DNA from: Marinobacter salinus
Lineage (GTDB): Bacteria > Pseudomonadota > Gammaproteobacteria > Pseudomonadales > Oleiphilaceae
Assembly: GCF_001854125.1 (NCBI RefSeq)
Contig: NZ_CP017715.1
Coordinates: forward strand, 2,232,001 to 2,296,000
Direction of reading: 5' to 3'
Length of the DNA: 64,000 nt
The notes beneath the pieces were generated by a model that was not told the DNA's origin, did no database searches, and was given only the letters and a program-made list of their open reading frames with translations. The translations under genes and the position numbers were made by a program. Below are positions 1 to 9,385 of this stretch, piece by piece; position 1 is the first letter of the stretch; every line of letters begins with the position of its first letter.

Positions 1-1225
1 CGCGCCCCTTGAGCAACGCATTGGCCAACTGCACCATCAGAACATAACTTTCGTGCTCGCCGTGGTAGCCCAGGCGCTGATGCACACCCGCTGCCTTAAC
101 CACCGGATCCGGCAACTGCCAAAGGCGGTGCAGGATGCCGCCAATGGCGCCATGGCCCACGGCCAGAATTTCATCGCCATTGCCATGACCAAAAACCTGC
201 TGTTCGAGGGAGTGCATGCTCGCCTCGGGATTGGATTCGCGCAGAGTATTCAGTTCTTCGAATTCAGCAGGGAAAAGATGCCCCACGAGCAGCAATCCGA
301 AGTTGTGCAACAATCCGCACAGATACGCCAGCCCTTTGTCAGCGCCACACCGGGGAGCGATGTTCTGACACAGAAACGCGGAATAAAGTGAATGCCGCCA
401 GAAACGATCCATCCCCAGCATGCCATTACGCGGCACATTGAAAGCCCGGACCGAGGCAATACCAAGAGCAATGTGGGCTACTCTGTCAAAGCCAAGAACC
501 CGCGTTACGGCTTCCTGAACGGAATTGATCTGGCCAGGATAGTTGAACAGTGCGGATCGGGCATAGCGCATAATTTGCGCGGTCAGGCTGGGATCAAACT
601 CGATAAGTTCCGCCAGTTCCCGCGCCGTCGCCTCAGTATTCGCCGTCAGGCGAAGGATGCGCAGACCTAATGCCGGCATTGGGGGCAAACGATAGAGTTT
701 CTGCAGCTTGTCTGCGACTTCCTCGAGTGTTAACGCCTCCCGGTCACCGTTGCCCTGACCCCGGATTACCAGGTGTCCTTGTCGACTGCCGGCAAGTGCC
801 AGCCTGAGAGACCGGCCCTCCATCTCAACCAGGCCATGGTCCGTACCGCCGGAAAAGAACACCCGTTCGGCCCTGGTAACATCTTCGTCCACCAGCACAG
901 GTAGCTCGTAGGCTGCGCCAATTGGCGGAGTACACCCCGGGTCGCAATCGCCGAATAACCTTATGGACTGGCGTGCAGTAAGAGGCTGCAAGCGCCGTCC
1001 CGTCACCTGAATTACAGCATCCAGGTCAAGAGCACTATCAAACCTGTGAACCGCCATAATTACGCCATGAATATCAATTAGCAGCGTCGCCTGAATGAAG
1101 TCGGCCTGAGGCTTCCCGGAGGCAATCACGGCAGCATCCAGGCTGGTAACCTGATCAATCGCCAAATCACTATAGGGTATGCCCTTGCGGGTCAGAAAAC
1201 GTTCCAGTCGTGCAGCCAGAGCCAC
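1..1225 (-). CDS. YbaK-like/HDOD fusion protein (3' end beyond the window)
   Basis: The gene opens with GTG (1225-1223), 7 bases after an AGGAG ribosome binding site, and stays open for 408 codons to the window edge, so its C-terminus is missing. Residues about 1-150 resemble the YbaK/ProRS-editing (aminoacyl-tRNA deacylase) fold, starting MALAARLERFLTRKGIPYS. After a linker, residues about 185-400 form an HDOD domain, with the typical KLYRLPPMPALGLRILRL entry, FDPSLTAQIMRYARSA and LGFDRVAHIALGIASVRAF segments. HDOD domains are non-catalytic relatives of HD phosphohydrolases, often found in signalling proteins. The N-terminal domain may bind tRNA or amino acid without editing; I cannot judge its catalytic state. 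It is transcribed on the same strand as ppc, 62 bases downstream of it. The fusion is clear; the function is unknown. Confidence 0.85.
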   Translation of the reverse strand, partial: MALAARLERFLTRKGIPYSDLAIDQVTSLDAAVIASGKPQADFIQATLLIDIHGVIMAVHRFDSALDLDAVIQVTGRRLQPLTARQSIRLFGDCDPGCTPPIGAAYELPVLVDEDVTRAERVFFSGGTDHGLVEMEGRSLRLALAGSRQGHLVIRGQGNGDREALTLEEVADKLQKLYRLPPMPALGLRILRLTANTEATARELAELIEFDPSLTAQIMRYARSALFNYPGQINSVQEAVTRVLGFDRVAHIALGIASVRAFNVPRNGMLGMDRFWRHSLYSAFLCQNIAPRCGADKGLAYLCGLLHNFGLLLVGHLFPAEFEELNTLRESNPEASMHSLEQQVFGHGNGDEILAVGHGAIGGILHRLWQLPDPVVKAAGVHQRLGYHGEHESYVLMVQLANALLKGR

Positions 1226-1287
1226 AGCTTACTCCTGTTGTCGATATGAGGTGACCACGGCAGCCACCCGATGTTACACGCCACCCG

Positions 1288-3933
1288 CTAACCGGTGTTG
1301 CGCATCCCCGCGGAAATACCAGCCATGGTAACTTTCAGAGCCCGCTCCACCAACTCAGGCACTTCACCTTTGCCTTCGCTTTGGCGGTCACGCCTGAGCA
1401 ACTCGGCCTGCAGATAATGCAACGGATCGGTATAGGGGCTCCGAACCCTCATGGAATGAGCGAAAACAGGCTCGTCTTCCAATAGATCAGTCTGTTGCTT
1501 CAACTCCAGAAGACGTTCAATACAGCCCTTGAGCCGCGCCCTCAAGTCTTCGCCCAAGGCACGGAGATTGTCATCATCCAACAGAGTCTGTTCATAATAG
1601 GTGGCAATGCGCAAATCCGATTTAGCCAACACCATTTCCAGCATGTCGACGTAGGTTCGGAAAAACGGCCACCCTGCCATCATGTCCCGCAATACCGGAA
1701 GACGATTATCCCGGGCTGCGGCCTCCAACGCGACGTCGCTGCCCAGCCAGCTCGGCAGCATCAAGCGCATCTGAGTCCACGCGAAAATCCAGGGAATAGC
1801 CCGCAGACTTTCAACACCACCGGTAGCTTTTCTTCTGGCCGGACGGCTTCCCAAAGACAGCTTGCCAAGGGCTTGTTCCGGTGTCACCTGCCGGAAATAA
1901 GGTACAAAATCCGGATTTTCACGCACAACCTCGCGGTACGCCTTCAGCGACCGCTCGGTCAGCCAGTCCATGGTCTCACGCCAGGAATCTTCAGGTTCGG
2001 GCGGTGGCGCAAGAGTAGCCTCGATCACCGCCGTGGTATAGAGCGTTAGACTCTGGATGGCCAGTTGCGGCAAGCCAAATTTGAACCGAATCATTTCGCC
2101 CTGCTCGGTGATGCGGAAACTGCCATTCACCGAGCCGGGCGGCTGAGACAGAATCGCGCGGTTCGCAGGACCGCCACCCCGGCCCACCGTGCCTCCCCGA
2201 CCATGAAAAAGGGTCAGGTGCACACCGTATTGACTCGCAACACGTGTCAGCTTTTCCTGGGCCTGATACTGAGCCCAGGCTGCCATCAGCTGCCCGGCAT
2301 CCTTGGACGAATCCGAGTAGCCAATCATGACTTCCTGACGGCCCTGGCAGTATTCCCGGTACCACTCCACTTCGTAGAGTGCGGCCATGCTGTCTGGCGC
2401 GCCGCGCAAATCATCCAGAGTCTCAAACAGGGGAACCACTCGCAGCGGATGTTTCATGCCCGACTCCCGCAACAGAAGAATCACACTGAGCACATCGGAT
2501 GGTTTGCTGGCCATGGAGATGACATAGGAGCCCAGGGCCTGTGGGGTTTGCTGCGCCACAACCTCACAGGTTGCCAGCACCTCCTGCACCTGTTCGGATG
2601 GCTCCCAGTTTCGTGGAACCAGTGGCCGTCTGCCCTGAAGTTCTTTGACCAGAAATGCCTGGCGCTCTTCTTCGGTCCAGGACAGGTAATCACCCAGGCC
2701 AAGATAATTGACCATTTCAGCAACTGCCTCGGCATGACGAGATGCCTCCTGGCGAATATCCAGGCGGATCAGCGGGAGGCCAAACGTGTGTGCCCGGCGA
2801 ATGGTGTCCAGCAATGGACCATCGGCGATTGTCTCCAGTCCGCATTCCACCAGCGATCGATAACAGAGCTCCAGCGGCGCCGTGAAATCTTCATTCTCGA
2901 ACAGGATGCCTGATGCATCTGCGGAATGGCCGTTAACGCTGGCTTCTGCCCAGTCCCGGGTTTTGATAAGCCGCTCCCGAAGCTCCGCCAGCACATGACG
3001 ATAGGGCTCCCGGGCATCACCAACCCGTTCACGGAGTTCGTCACTGGCTTGCCACATGGACAGCTCTGCCCGCAATGCCTGGATGTCCCGCAGGTAAAGA
3101 TCCGCCGCCATCCAGCGACCAAGAAGGAACACCTTGCGGGTGACCTGATGGGTAACGTTCGGATTACCGTCCCGGTCACCGCCCATCCAGGAAGCTATCC
3201 GGATCGGCGAGGCACGCAACGGCAGCCCCTTACCCGTGGCCTCGGACAGCGATGTGTCCAGGCTCCGCAGAAAGCGCGGCAGCGCTTGCCATAAACTGTT
3301 TTCGATAACGGCAAAGCCCCACTTGGCTTCGTCCACGGCGGTTGGCCGCTCATGGCGAATTTCATCGGTGTGCCAGGCTTCGGTAATCAGTTGGGAAAGC
3401 CGGCCAACGACTTCCTCGCGCTCTCCGGGCATGAGATCATCGTGGTCCAGCCGGGCCAGACACTCAGACATCTCGTCGTATTTCATGATAAGCGTACGGC
3501 GGGCGACCTCGGTCGGGTGCGCCGTCAGAACAAACTCAATGCGCAGGTCCGAGACCTTTTTGTGCAGCTCTTCCGGATCCACTCCGCCATGTTGAAGGCG
3601 ACCGAACACCTCGTCCAGAGACTCCACAATCAGGTCGGAATGATGGCCGCGTTTACGACGGATCCCATGGTACTGCTCTGCCAGGTTGGCCAGGTTAAGA
3701 AACTGGTTGAACGCACGGGTCACCGGCAGCAGTTCGTCATCACTCAGCTTGCCAAGCAGGCTGACCAGACGCTGGCCGGAACCGCTTTCCTGGTGTCTGT
3801 CGGCCTTGGCCGCCGCGCGGATCTCCTCTATTAATTCAAAGCATTCCTGCCCCGGCTGGCGCCGGATACTCTGGCCAAGCAGTTCGCCCAGCATGCGCAC
3901 GTTCTCACGGAGATCGGAGTGTAGCTCAGTCAC
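1288..3933 (-). CDS. ppc: Phosphoenolpyruvate carboxylase
   Basis: Adds bicarbonate to phosphoenolpyruvate to give oxaloacetate, refilling the TCA cycle; cytoplasmic. The frame is open from a TTG at 3963, but GTG at 3933 is the better start: it sits 7 bases after AAGGA and gives 881 residues, the usual family length (about 880). The catalytic histidine lies in LTAHPTEVARRT (His139). The glycine/arginine loop FHGRGGTVGRGGG, the GYSDSSKDAG motif, MVLAKSDL and the C-terminal MRNTG end that binds the aspartate inhibitor are all present, so feedback control by aspartate is expected. It is divergent from the small gene at 4038, with a 104-base spacer. Nothing looks damaged. Confidence 0.97.
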   Translation of the reverse strand: MTELHSDLRENVRMLGELLGQSIRRQPGQECFELIEEIRAAAKADRHQESGSGQRLVSLLGKLSDDELLPVTRAFNQFLNLANLAEQYHGIRRKRGHHSDLIVESLDEVFGRLQHGGVDPEELHKKVSDLRIEFVLTAHPTEVARRTLIMKYDEMSECLARLDHDDLMPGEREEVVGRLSQLITEAWHTDEIRHERPTAVDEAKWGFAVIENSLWQALPRFLRSLDTSLSEATGKGLPLRASPIRIASWMGGDRDGNPNVTHQVTRKVFLLGRWMAADLYLRDIQALRAELSMWQASDELRERVGDAREPYRHVLAELRERLIKTRDWAEASVNGHSADASGILFENEDFTAPLELCYRSLVECGLETIADGPLLDTIRRAHTFGLPLIRLDIRQEASRHAEAVAEMVNYLGLGDYLSWTEEERQAFLVKELQGRRPLVPRNWEPSEQVQEVLATCEVVAQQTPQALGSYVISMASKPSDVLSVILLLRESGMKHPLRVVPLFETLDDLRGAPDSMAALYEVEWYREYCQGRQEVMIGYSDSSKDAGQLMAAWAQYQAQEKLTRVASQYGVHLTLFHGRGGTVGRGGGPANRAILSQPPGSVNGSFRITEQGEMIRFKFGLPQLAIQSLTLYTTAVIEATLAPPPEPEDSWRETMDWLTERSLKAYREVVRENPDFVPYFRQVTPEQALGKLSLGSRPARRKATGGVESLRAIPWIFAWTQMRLMLPSWLGSDVALEAAARDNRLPVLRDMMAGWPFFRTYVDMLEMVLAKSDLRIATYYEQTLLDDDNLRALGEDLRARLKGCIERLLELKQQTDLLEDEPVFAHSMRVRSPYTDPLHYLQAELLRRDRQSEGKGEVPELVERALKVTMAGISAGMRNTG

Positions 3934-4037
3934 ATTGACGTCCTTTTGAATTGACGGAGGCAAAGTAAACTTACGATACTAAGGAACAGCCGAGAAAGTC
4001 TATTGGCGATTCATGCCTGTAGCCGCAAGGAGTATTC

Positions 4038-4271
4038 ATGAAGGTGACTGATTTACCCAAACATTGGGAGAAAGATAAAGAAGCCGTGGAACGGACCCAC
4101 GACTACAATCTGAGACTGCCGCTGGAGGATGCTGCGCGAATCGCCGCGCTGGCCGAGCTTTATCCGGATCGTAGTGAAAGCGATATTCTGAACGACATGA
4201 TCGGAGCCGCCCTGGACGATCTCGTTCGCCAGAGCCCGATCAAAGATAAGCTGGAAGGGAAGCAAAAGTAG
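4038..4271 (+). CDS. Small conserved hypothetical protein (paralogue of the gene at 4379)
   Basis: A 77-residue soluble protein with ATG 7 bases after AAGGAG, which supports real translation. It is charged and predicted helical, with no signal or membrane segment. It shares a pattern with the convergent gene at 4379-4723: MK(V/I)xDLxxxWxK near the start, then LxxLAxLYPxxSxxDxxxDxIxAALDDL. The ALDDL helix resembles the end of small regulatory or adaptor proteins, but no DNA-binding motif can be asserted. Similar short proteins in pseudomonads have been labelled 'pilin assembly' by transfer; I do not support that name from sequence. Function unknown. Confidence 0.8.
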   Translation: MKVTDLPKHWEKDKEAVERTHDYNLRLPLEDAARIAALAELYPDRSESDILNDMIGAALDDLVRQSPIKDKLEGKQK

Positions 4272-4285
4272 GACTGCAAAGAACC

Positions 4286-4358
4286 CGATTTATCGGGAAA
4301 GCGATCCGAGCGCGCTTCGCGAAGTGGCTACCACCACTTCGTCTACCGCTCGGGATCG
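4286..4358. repeat. Structured spacer: two hairpins between convergent paralogues
   Basis: Two inverted repeats fill the 107-base gap between the convergent small genes. The first, 4286-4299, is CCCGAT-TT-ATCGGG. The second has an outer arm 4302-4312 matching 4347-4358 (one bulged base) and an inner arm CGAAGTGG (4319-4326) matching CCACTTCG (4334-4341). Read on the minus strand the first hairpin is followed by TTCTTT, so the pair may act as a terminator for the gene at 4379-4723. The long interrupted palindrome also resembles REP-type chromosomal repeats. No second copy was noticed in this window. Confidence 0.6.
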
Positions 4359-4378
4359 GCCTGCGTCGTGCTGGTAAC

Positions 4379-4723
4379 TCAGGCCACTGATTCCAGCTGG
4401 CGAGCTTTCAGGCGCTGGATATGCTTCTGGCTCAGGCTCACGAACTTCGGCGTCAGCCCCTGATCTTCATAGATCTCAAAGCCATCCTCATCGTATGCCA
4501 CCACCTTGGTACCCTGAACATAGGGGAAGCCGGTCTCGAGATCATCCAGCGCAGCAGAAATCAGGTCACGCATCAGATCCTGCGGTGATTTCATCGGGTA
4601 GAGAGCCGCCAGTTTTTCCAGACGTTTGTGATGCTGGTCGGACAGCGCCATAAAATAGGCGTCGCGGGTAAGTCGGCCGCGAGCGTGCTTGTCCCAGTAA
4701 TTGACCAGATCCTTGATTTTCAT
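4379..4723 (-). CDS. Small conserved hypothetical protein (paralogue of the gene at 4038)
   Basis: 114 residues starting MKIKDLVNYWDKHA at the ATG 4723-4721, with GGAG and AAGG upstream. The open frame extends further 5' but that part is composed of improbable residues and overlaps mazG, so this internal ATG is chosen. The first 75 residues align with the 77-residue gene opposite (LEKLAALYPMKSPQDLMRDL, ISAALDDLE). A C-terminal extension of about 40 residues, GFPYVQGTKVVAYDEDGFEI then a basic tail, is unique to this copy. No signal peptide, membrane segment or known domain is evident. Function unknown; the two genes look like an old tandem-inverted duplication. Confidence 0.8.
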   Translation of the reverse strand: MKIKDLVNYWDKHARGRLTRDAYFMALSDQHHKRLEKLAALYPMKSPQDLMRDLISAALDDLETGFPYVQGTKVVAYDEDGFEIYEDQGLTPKFVSLSQKHIQRLKARQLESVA

Positions 4724-4859
4724 GGTGCCTTCACTCCTGCATCTTTTTGATGGCGCACGACGCACGGAATCAGTGCGCCGATTACCCGAAGTGTAGACGA
4801 AGCCGACCCACGGGGGACCACAAAATTGGTAACGGATTGTACTTACCGAAAACCGACTT

Positions 4860-5714
4860 TCAGTGCTCCTTGCTCCCCTTCTCCACACCTTTGACCGTTT
4901 GCCACACGGCATCCAGCGCTTCCAGAGACTCTTCGTCCAGGTTACGGCCTTCGCGCTCCAACACGCGTTCGATCGCCCGAAACCGGGCATCAAATTTGTG
5001 ATTGGTGCGGTGCAGTGCCTGCTCCGGATTGACTTTCATAAATCGTGCCAGATTCACGCACACAAACAATAAATCACCCAACTCGTCCTCGACAGCGTCC
5101 GGATCGCCTGTACCGGCCTGGGCTGCCTGCCAGGCTTCCTTGAGTTCGTCGATTTCCTCGTGAAGCTTGTCGAACACCGGGCCGATCGTCGGCCAGTCAA
5201 ACCCATGCCTCGCTGCTCTTTTTTGCAGCTTTTCCGCCCTTGCCATTGCCGGAAGCGTTCGAGCGATGCCGTCGAGACGGCTGGACGGCTCGCTGGATGC
5301 AGGTGCCGCCTGGGCACGCTCCTCAGCCTTGATGCGCTCCCAGCTTTCCTTGATCCAGGCTTCATCAGGCCGGTTATCCGGATCAATCCGACTTACCAGC
5401 GTTCCATCCGGGAATACATGGGGATGCCGCCGGACCAGCTTGCGGACAAGATTGTCTACCACGGCGTCAAAATCAAAATGACCGTCTTCCTTGCCAATCT
5501 GAGCGTAGAAGATCACCTGAAAGAGCAAGTCGCCCAGCTCATCTTTAAGGTGGGGATAATCCTCCCTCTCAATGGCGTCGGCCACCTCATAGGCCTCTTC
5601 AAGGGTATGCGGCACAATGGTCTTATAGGTCTGTTTCGTATCCCAGGGGCAGCCAGTATCCGGATCCCTGAGCCGGGCCATCAATGTTTTCAGGTCTTCA
5701 ATGGAGTAACTCAT
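4860..5714 (-). CDS. mazG: Nucleoside triphosphate pyrophosphohydrolase MazG
   Basis: Hydrolyses (d)NTPs to NMP and pyrophosphate; a house-cleaning enzyme also linked to lowering ppGpp. The 284-residue protein has two all-alpha MazG repeats, each with the metal-binding EExxE...ExxD pattern: LEEAYEVADAIE/DELGDLLFQV near residues 37-70 and LHEEIDELKEAW/EDELGDLLFVCV near 180-215. The conserved CPWD motif is near residue 23. Its ATG overlaps the relA stop codon (ATGA-type), so the two are translationally coupled. Linking relA with mazG is a long-known arrangement in Escherichia coli and pseudomonads. Confidence 0.95.
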   Translation of the reverse strand: MSYSIEDLKTLMARLRDPDTGCPWDTKQTYKTIVPHTLEEAYEVADAIEREDYPHLKDELGDLLFQVIFYAQIGKEDGHFDFDAVVDNLVRKLVRRHPHVFPDGTLVSRIDPDNRPDEAWIKESWERIKAEERAQAAPASSEPSSRLDGIARTLPAMARAEKLQKRAARHGFDWPTIGPVFDKLHEEIDELKEAWQAAQAGTGDPDAVEDELGDLLFVCVNLARFMKVNPEQALHRTNHKFDARFRAIERVLEREGRNLDEESLEALDAVWQTVKGVEKGSKEH

Positions 5715-7948
5715 CCGCGCTTGCGCCTTACGTCAATAACGTTGGGCAGGTTGCGGATCTGCGCCAGCAAACGAGCCAACTGTTCCAGGCTGGAAATTTC
5801 CAGCGTTACTGTCATGGTTGCGGTATTTTCGTCCTTGTTGGTCAGGGTGTTGAGCGCCAGCACATCGCTTTTTGATGACGAAAGCACCTGGGTAATATCC
5901 CGCAGCAGACCGGAGCGATCATACGCCTCAATTTCCACATCCACGGGATAGACCGCAGCCGGCTGGCCGCCCCAACTGACTTCGATGATCCGGTTTGGCT
6001 CCATTTCCTGCAGGTTCAGGAACGTCAGGCAATCCTGGCGGTGAACGGTCACCCCACGACCGACGGTTATATAGCCGCCTATCGCATCCCCCGGCAGCGG
6101 TTTGCAGCACTTGGCGACCTGAGTTTTCAGCTTGCCGACCCCCAGAATCTGAATATCCGATTCGGTATCATAGGGTTTGCGACGCTGAGTGCTGAGTTTG
6201 AGATCCAGTTGCTCGGATTTCGGCTCAAACATCTGCTGAGCGACATTGGCCACATGTGTCGGCCTCAGGTCTCCGGCGCCAATGGCAGCAAACATGTCTT
6301 CCGCCTCGGGATAGTTCACCTTCCGGGCAAGTTCATTCAGGTCGAGGTCGTACAGAGACAGACGTTTGAACTCGTCCTCCAGAATCGCACGGCCGTCGAC
6401 AATATTCCGTCCCCGGTCTTGCTGCTTGAACCAGTGGGTTACCTTGGCCCGGGCCCTGGACGTCTGAACATAGCCGAGACTCGGGTTTAACCAGTCGCGG
6501 CTGGGCGCCGGATTATTGGAAGTCAGAACGAAAACCTGGTCGCCGGTTTTCAGCGGATAGGTCAATGGCACAATCCGGTTGTTAACCCGGGCACCGCGGC
6601 AGGAGTGGCCGATTTCGGTATGGACCCGGTAGGCGAAGTCCACCGGCGTCGCCCCCTGGGGCAAATCCACCACGTGGCCTTCCGGGGTGAATACGTATAC
6701 CCGGTCTGATGCCATATCCGTCTTGAGGTGATCGGCGAGGCCGGACAGGTCGCCGAGATCTTCCTGCCATTCCAGAACCTGACGCAGCCAATTGATTTTG
6801 GCGTCATAACCGGACGATTTATTGCTCTTGTCTGTGCCCTTGTAGAGCCAGTGGGCGCACACCCCGAGCTCTGCCTCCTCATGCATCTTGTGCGTGCGGA
6901 TCTGGACCTCCATCACCTTCCCTTCGGGCCCGATCACCGCCGTGTGGAGGGACTGATAACCGTTTTCCTTGGGGTTCGCGATGTAGTCGTCGAATTCGTT
7001 CGGAATGTGACGCCAGAGGGTGTGCACAATACCCAGAGCGGCATAGCAGTCCCGCACCTGAGGCACGAGAATCCTGACAGCGCGAATATCATACACCTGG
7101 GAAAAATCGATGCCCTTGCGGCGCATCTTTCGCCAGATACTGTAGATATGCTTTGCACGACCAGACAGCTCACCTTTGATGCCGTACTCTTTGAGCTCCG
7201 TTTGCAGCGTTTCAATGACACGCTTGATGTAACCATCCCGATCCAGACGCTTTTCGTCCAGGAGCTTTGCGATCTTTTTGTAGGCTGACTCGTGCAGGTA
7301 CCGGAACGACAGGTCTTCAAGTTCCCATTTGATATGTCCGATGCCGAGACGGTGCGCCAACGGCGCGTATATATCGAACACCTCCCGCGCAACTCGCATC
7401 CGCTTCTCTTCCGGCGCATTCTTGACCCCACGGATGGCGCAGGTCCGTTCAGCCAGCTTGATCAGGGCAACCCGAACATCATCAATCATGGTGACCAGCA
7501 TCTTGCGGACATTGTCCAGCTGGCCCTCACTCTGCCCGAGCACGTTGCCTTTGAGCGGGTGGTGAATCGAAGAGATGGCAGCCATCTGCTGCACACCATT
7601 GATCAGTCCGGCAACTTCGTCACCGAACTCTTTACGAATAACCTCAAGCGCTACCCGCTCTTCCCTGACGGCGCGATACAGAATCGCAGCCACGAGACTG
7701 GCCTGATCCAGGTGAAGCTCCGCCAGCACCTGGGCCATTTCAATGCCGATGCGAAAACTGCTGGACCCCGGCGCCCAAAGCCGGTCTTCGCGGAAAGCCT
7801 GGAGATCGATCTCCGCCGCCTTTGTACAGGCTTTGCGAAATTGATCCTCGTCCTCAAGGTAGGTTTGTGAGGCGATCTGACGGAGCCAACGCTCAATGTC
7901 CACCTCGCCGTCGCCGGTCATTGCGTAATCTTCGCGAACTTTTACCAT
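5711..7948 (-). CDS. relA: GTP pyrophosphokinase RelA, (p)ppGpp synthetase I
   Basis: Ribosome-associated synthetase of the stringent response alarmone (p)ppGpp. The chosen ATG gives 745 residues beginning MVKVREDYAM, matching the RelA start; the frame extends 33 codons further 5' into the rlmD end without family similarity. Order: inactive hydrolase-like domain (residues to about 190, HD pair degenerate as usual for RelA), synthetase domain about 230-360 with EFDDYIANPKENGYQSLHT, TGS about 400-465, a zinc-finger-like Cys/His segment (KCCKPLPGDAIGGY, HRQDC), and a C-terminal ACT domain. The EFDD acidic motif, instead of the RFKD type, marks a monofunctional RelA rather than SpoT. Confidence 0.95.
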   Translation of the reverse strand: MVKVREDYAMTGDGEVDIERWLRQIASQTYLEDEDQFRKACTKAAEIDLQAFREDRLWAPGSSSFRIGIEMAQVLAELHLDQASLVAAILYRAVREERVALEVIRKEFGDEVAGLINGVQQMAAISSIHHPLKGNVLGQSEGQLDNVRKMLVTMIDDVRVALIKLAERTCAIRGVKNAPEEKRMRVAREVFDIYAPLAHRLGIGHIKWELEDLSFRYLHESAYKKIAKLLDEKRLDRDGYIKRVIETLQTELKEYGIKGELSGRAKHIYSIWRKMRRKGIDFSQVYDIRAVRILVPQVRDCYAALGIVHTLWRHIPNEFDDYIANPKENGYQSLHTAVIGPEGKVMEVQIRTHKMHEEAELGVCAHWLYKGTDKSNKSSGYDAKINWLRQVLEWQEDLGDLSGLADHLKTDMASDRVYVFTPEGHVVDLPQGATPVDFAYRVHTEIGHSCRGARVNNRIVPLTYPLKTGDQVFVLTSNNPAPSRDWLNPSLGYVQTSRARAKVTHWFKQQDRGRNIVDGRAILEDEFKRLSLYDLDLNELARKVNYPEAEDMFAAIGAGDLRPTHVANVAQQMFEPKSEQLDLKLSTQRRKPYDTESDIQILGVGKLKTQVAKCCKPLPGDAIGGYITVGRGVTVHRQDCLTFLNLQEMEPNRIIEVSWGGQPAAVYPVDVEIEAYDRSGLLRDITQVLSSSKSDVLALNTLTNKDENTATMTVTLEISSLEQLARLLAQIRNLPNVIDVRRKRG

Positions 7949-8006
7949 ATCTGTTTTGTACTTCCTGGTCGTGCCCGTAGCCATCCTTGGCCACGCATCA
8001 GATCCA

Positions 8007-9356
8007 TCAGCCGGAATCCCGCTCGAACAATGCAATGGATTCCACATGAGTGGTATGAGGAAACATGTCCATCACACCAGCCCGCACCAGCCGGTAACCA
8101 TTCCGCACCATGACACCGGCATCCCGGGCCAGTGTCGCCGGGTTGCAGGACACATAAACAATCCTGCTCGCTCCGAAGGCGGTCAGGTACTTACAGATCT
8201 CCTCAGCGCCGGAGCGGGGCGGGTCGATCAGAATTTTATCGAAACCTTCTTTCGCCCAGCTCTGACCGGTAAAGTCACCGTGCAAGTCAGCACCGTGAAA
8301 ATCAACATTTTCCAGACCGTTCAGTTCCGCATTTTCGCGGCCACGAACTACCATGGCGTCGTCGCCTTCCACGCCGACTACCTGACCACCCCTGCGCGCC
8401 AAAGGCAGGGTGAAATTACCAAGACCGCAGAACAGGTCCAGCACCCGTTCACCCGGATTTACATCCAGCCATTCCACCGCCCTGTGTACCATGGTGCGGT
8501 TGATGCCTGCATTGACCTGGGTAAAGTCCATGGGATGAAACTTCATGGTCAGATCGAATTCATCCAAACGGTAACTCAACCGCTCTTCGGCGGAACCGGC
8601 AGACTCCGGCCAGATCCGGTGTACAGTATCCGGTCCCTTGGGTTGTAAATAAATGTGCAAATTATGGGCCTGGCCAAAGGCAATCAGTTTGCCTTGATCG
8701 CCCTCACTCAGGTCATCCATGTTGCGGAATACCATGACAGCCTCATCGTCACCGCAGGCCACTTCAACCTGTGGAATTCGATTATAAGCGTCGAGCCCAT
8801 GGAGCATCTCACGTAGAGGCAGAATCCGTTCACCAATCCGCGGATCCATAACAACGCACTTGTCGATATCGGTAAGGAAGCTGTTGCGTTTTTCCCGAAA
8901 GCCGACCAGCACCGATTCACGGGCGGGAACATAACGCACCCCCAAACGGGCCTTGCGTCGATAGCCCAAACTGCTTTCCGAGCGCATTGGAGCGACCCAC
9001 TCTTCGGGCTCGATGCCCCCAAAATGGGCAAAGTTTTCACGCAGCGTGTCTTCTTTGAACCGGATCTGGGCATCGGCACTCATGTGCTGGAGGCTGCAGC
9101 CCCCGCAAAGATCGGCAAACTCACAGGGTGGCGTCTGGCGCTCCGCCACCCCTTCAAGAACCTCCAGTGTCCGCAACTCATCGAACTTGCTGCGGGTACC
9201 GACCATTTTGGCCATAACCGTTTCACCGGGCAGGGCGCCATCCACAAACTGGATTTTACCGTCCTGTCGGGCAATACCACGGCCATCATGACCCAGGGTT
9301 TCGATTTCACAGCGTACAGGCTCCTTGGGGAGAGCCTTCCGGCGTCGTCTACTCAT
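8007..9356 (-). CDS. rlmD: 23S rRNA (uracil(1939)-C(5))-methyltransferase RlmD
   Basis: Methylates U1939 of 23S rRNA with S-adenosylmethionine. The 449-residue protein has an N-terminal TRAM domain after a basic MSRRRRK start, then the cysteines of a [4Fe-4S] cluster (Cys78, Cys84, Cys87 and one in DKCVVMD), then the Rossmann methyltransferase domain with [16 protein letters not shown] and the catalytic cysteine in [13 protein letters not shown]. It lies upstream of relA by 58 bases and downstream of cysM by 29 bases on the same strand, the usual pseudomonad neighbourhood. Confidence 0.95.
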   Translation of the reverse strand: MSRRRRKALPKEPVRCEIETLGHDGRGIARQDGKIQFVDGALPGETVMAKMVGTRSKFDELRTLEVLEGVAERQTPPCEFADLCGGCSLQHMSADAQIRFKEDTLRENFAHFGGIEPEEWVAPMRSESSLGYRRKARLGVRYVPARESVLVGFREKRNSFLTDIDKCVVMDPRIGERILPLREMLHGLDAYNRIPQVEVACGDDEAVMVFRNMDDLSEGDQGKLIAFGQAHNLHIYLQPKGPDTVHRIWPESAGSAEERLSYRLDEFDLTMKFHPMDFTQVNAGINRTMVHRAVEWLDVNPGERVLDLFCGLGNFTLPLARRGGQVVGVEGDDAMVVRGRENAELNGLENVDFHGADLHGDFTGQSWAKEGFDKILIDPPRSGAEEICKYLTAFGASRIVYVSCNPATLARDAGVMVRNGYRLVRAGVMDMFPHTTHVESIALFERDSG

Positions 9357-9385
9357 ACTGACTACTCTTGATGAAATGGTCCGGT

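Noticed and set aside
2065..2913. 282-codon plus-strand open frame opposite ppc
   Set aside because: Shadow of ppc, with improbable composition.
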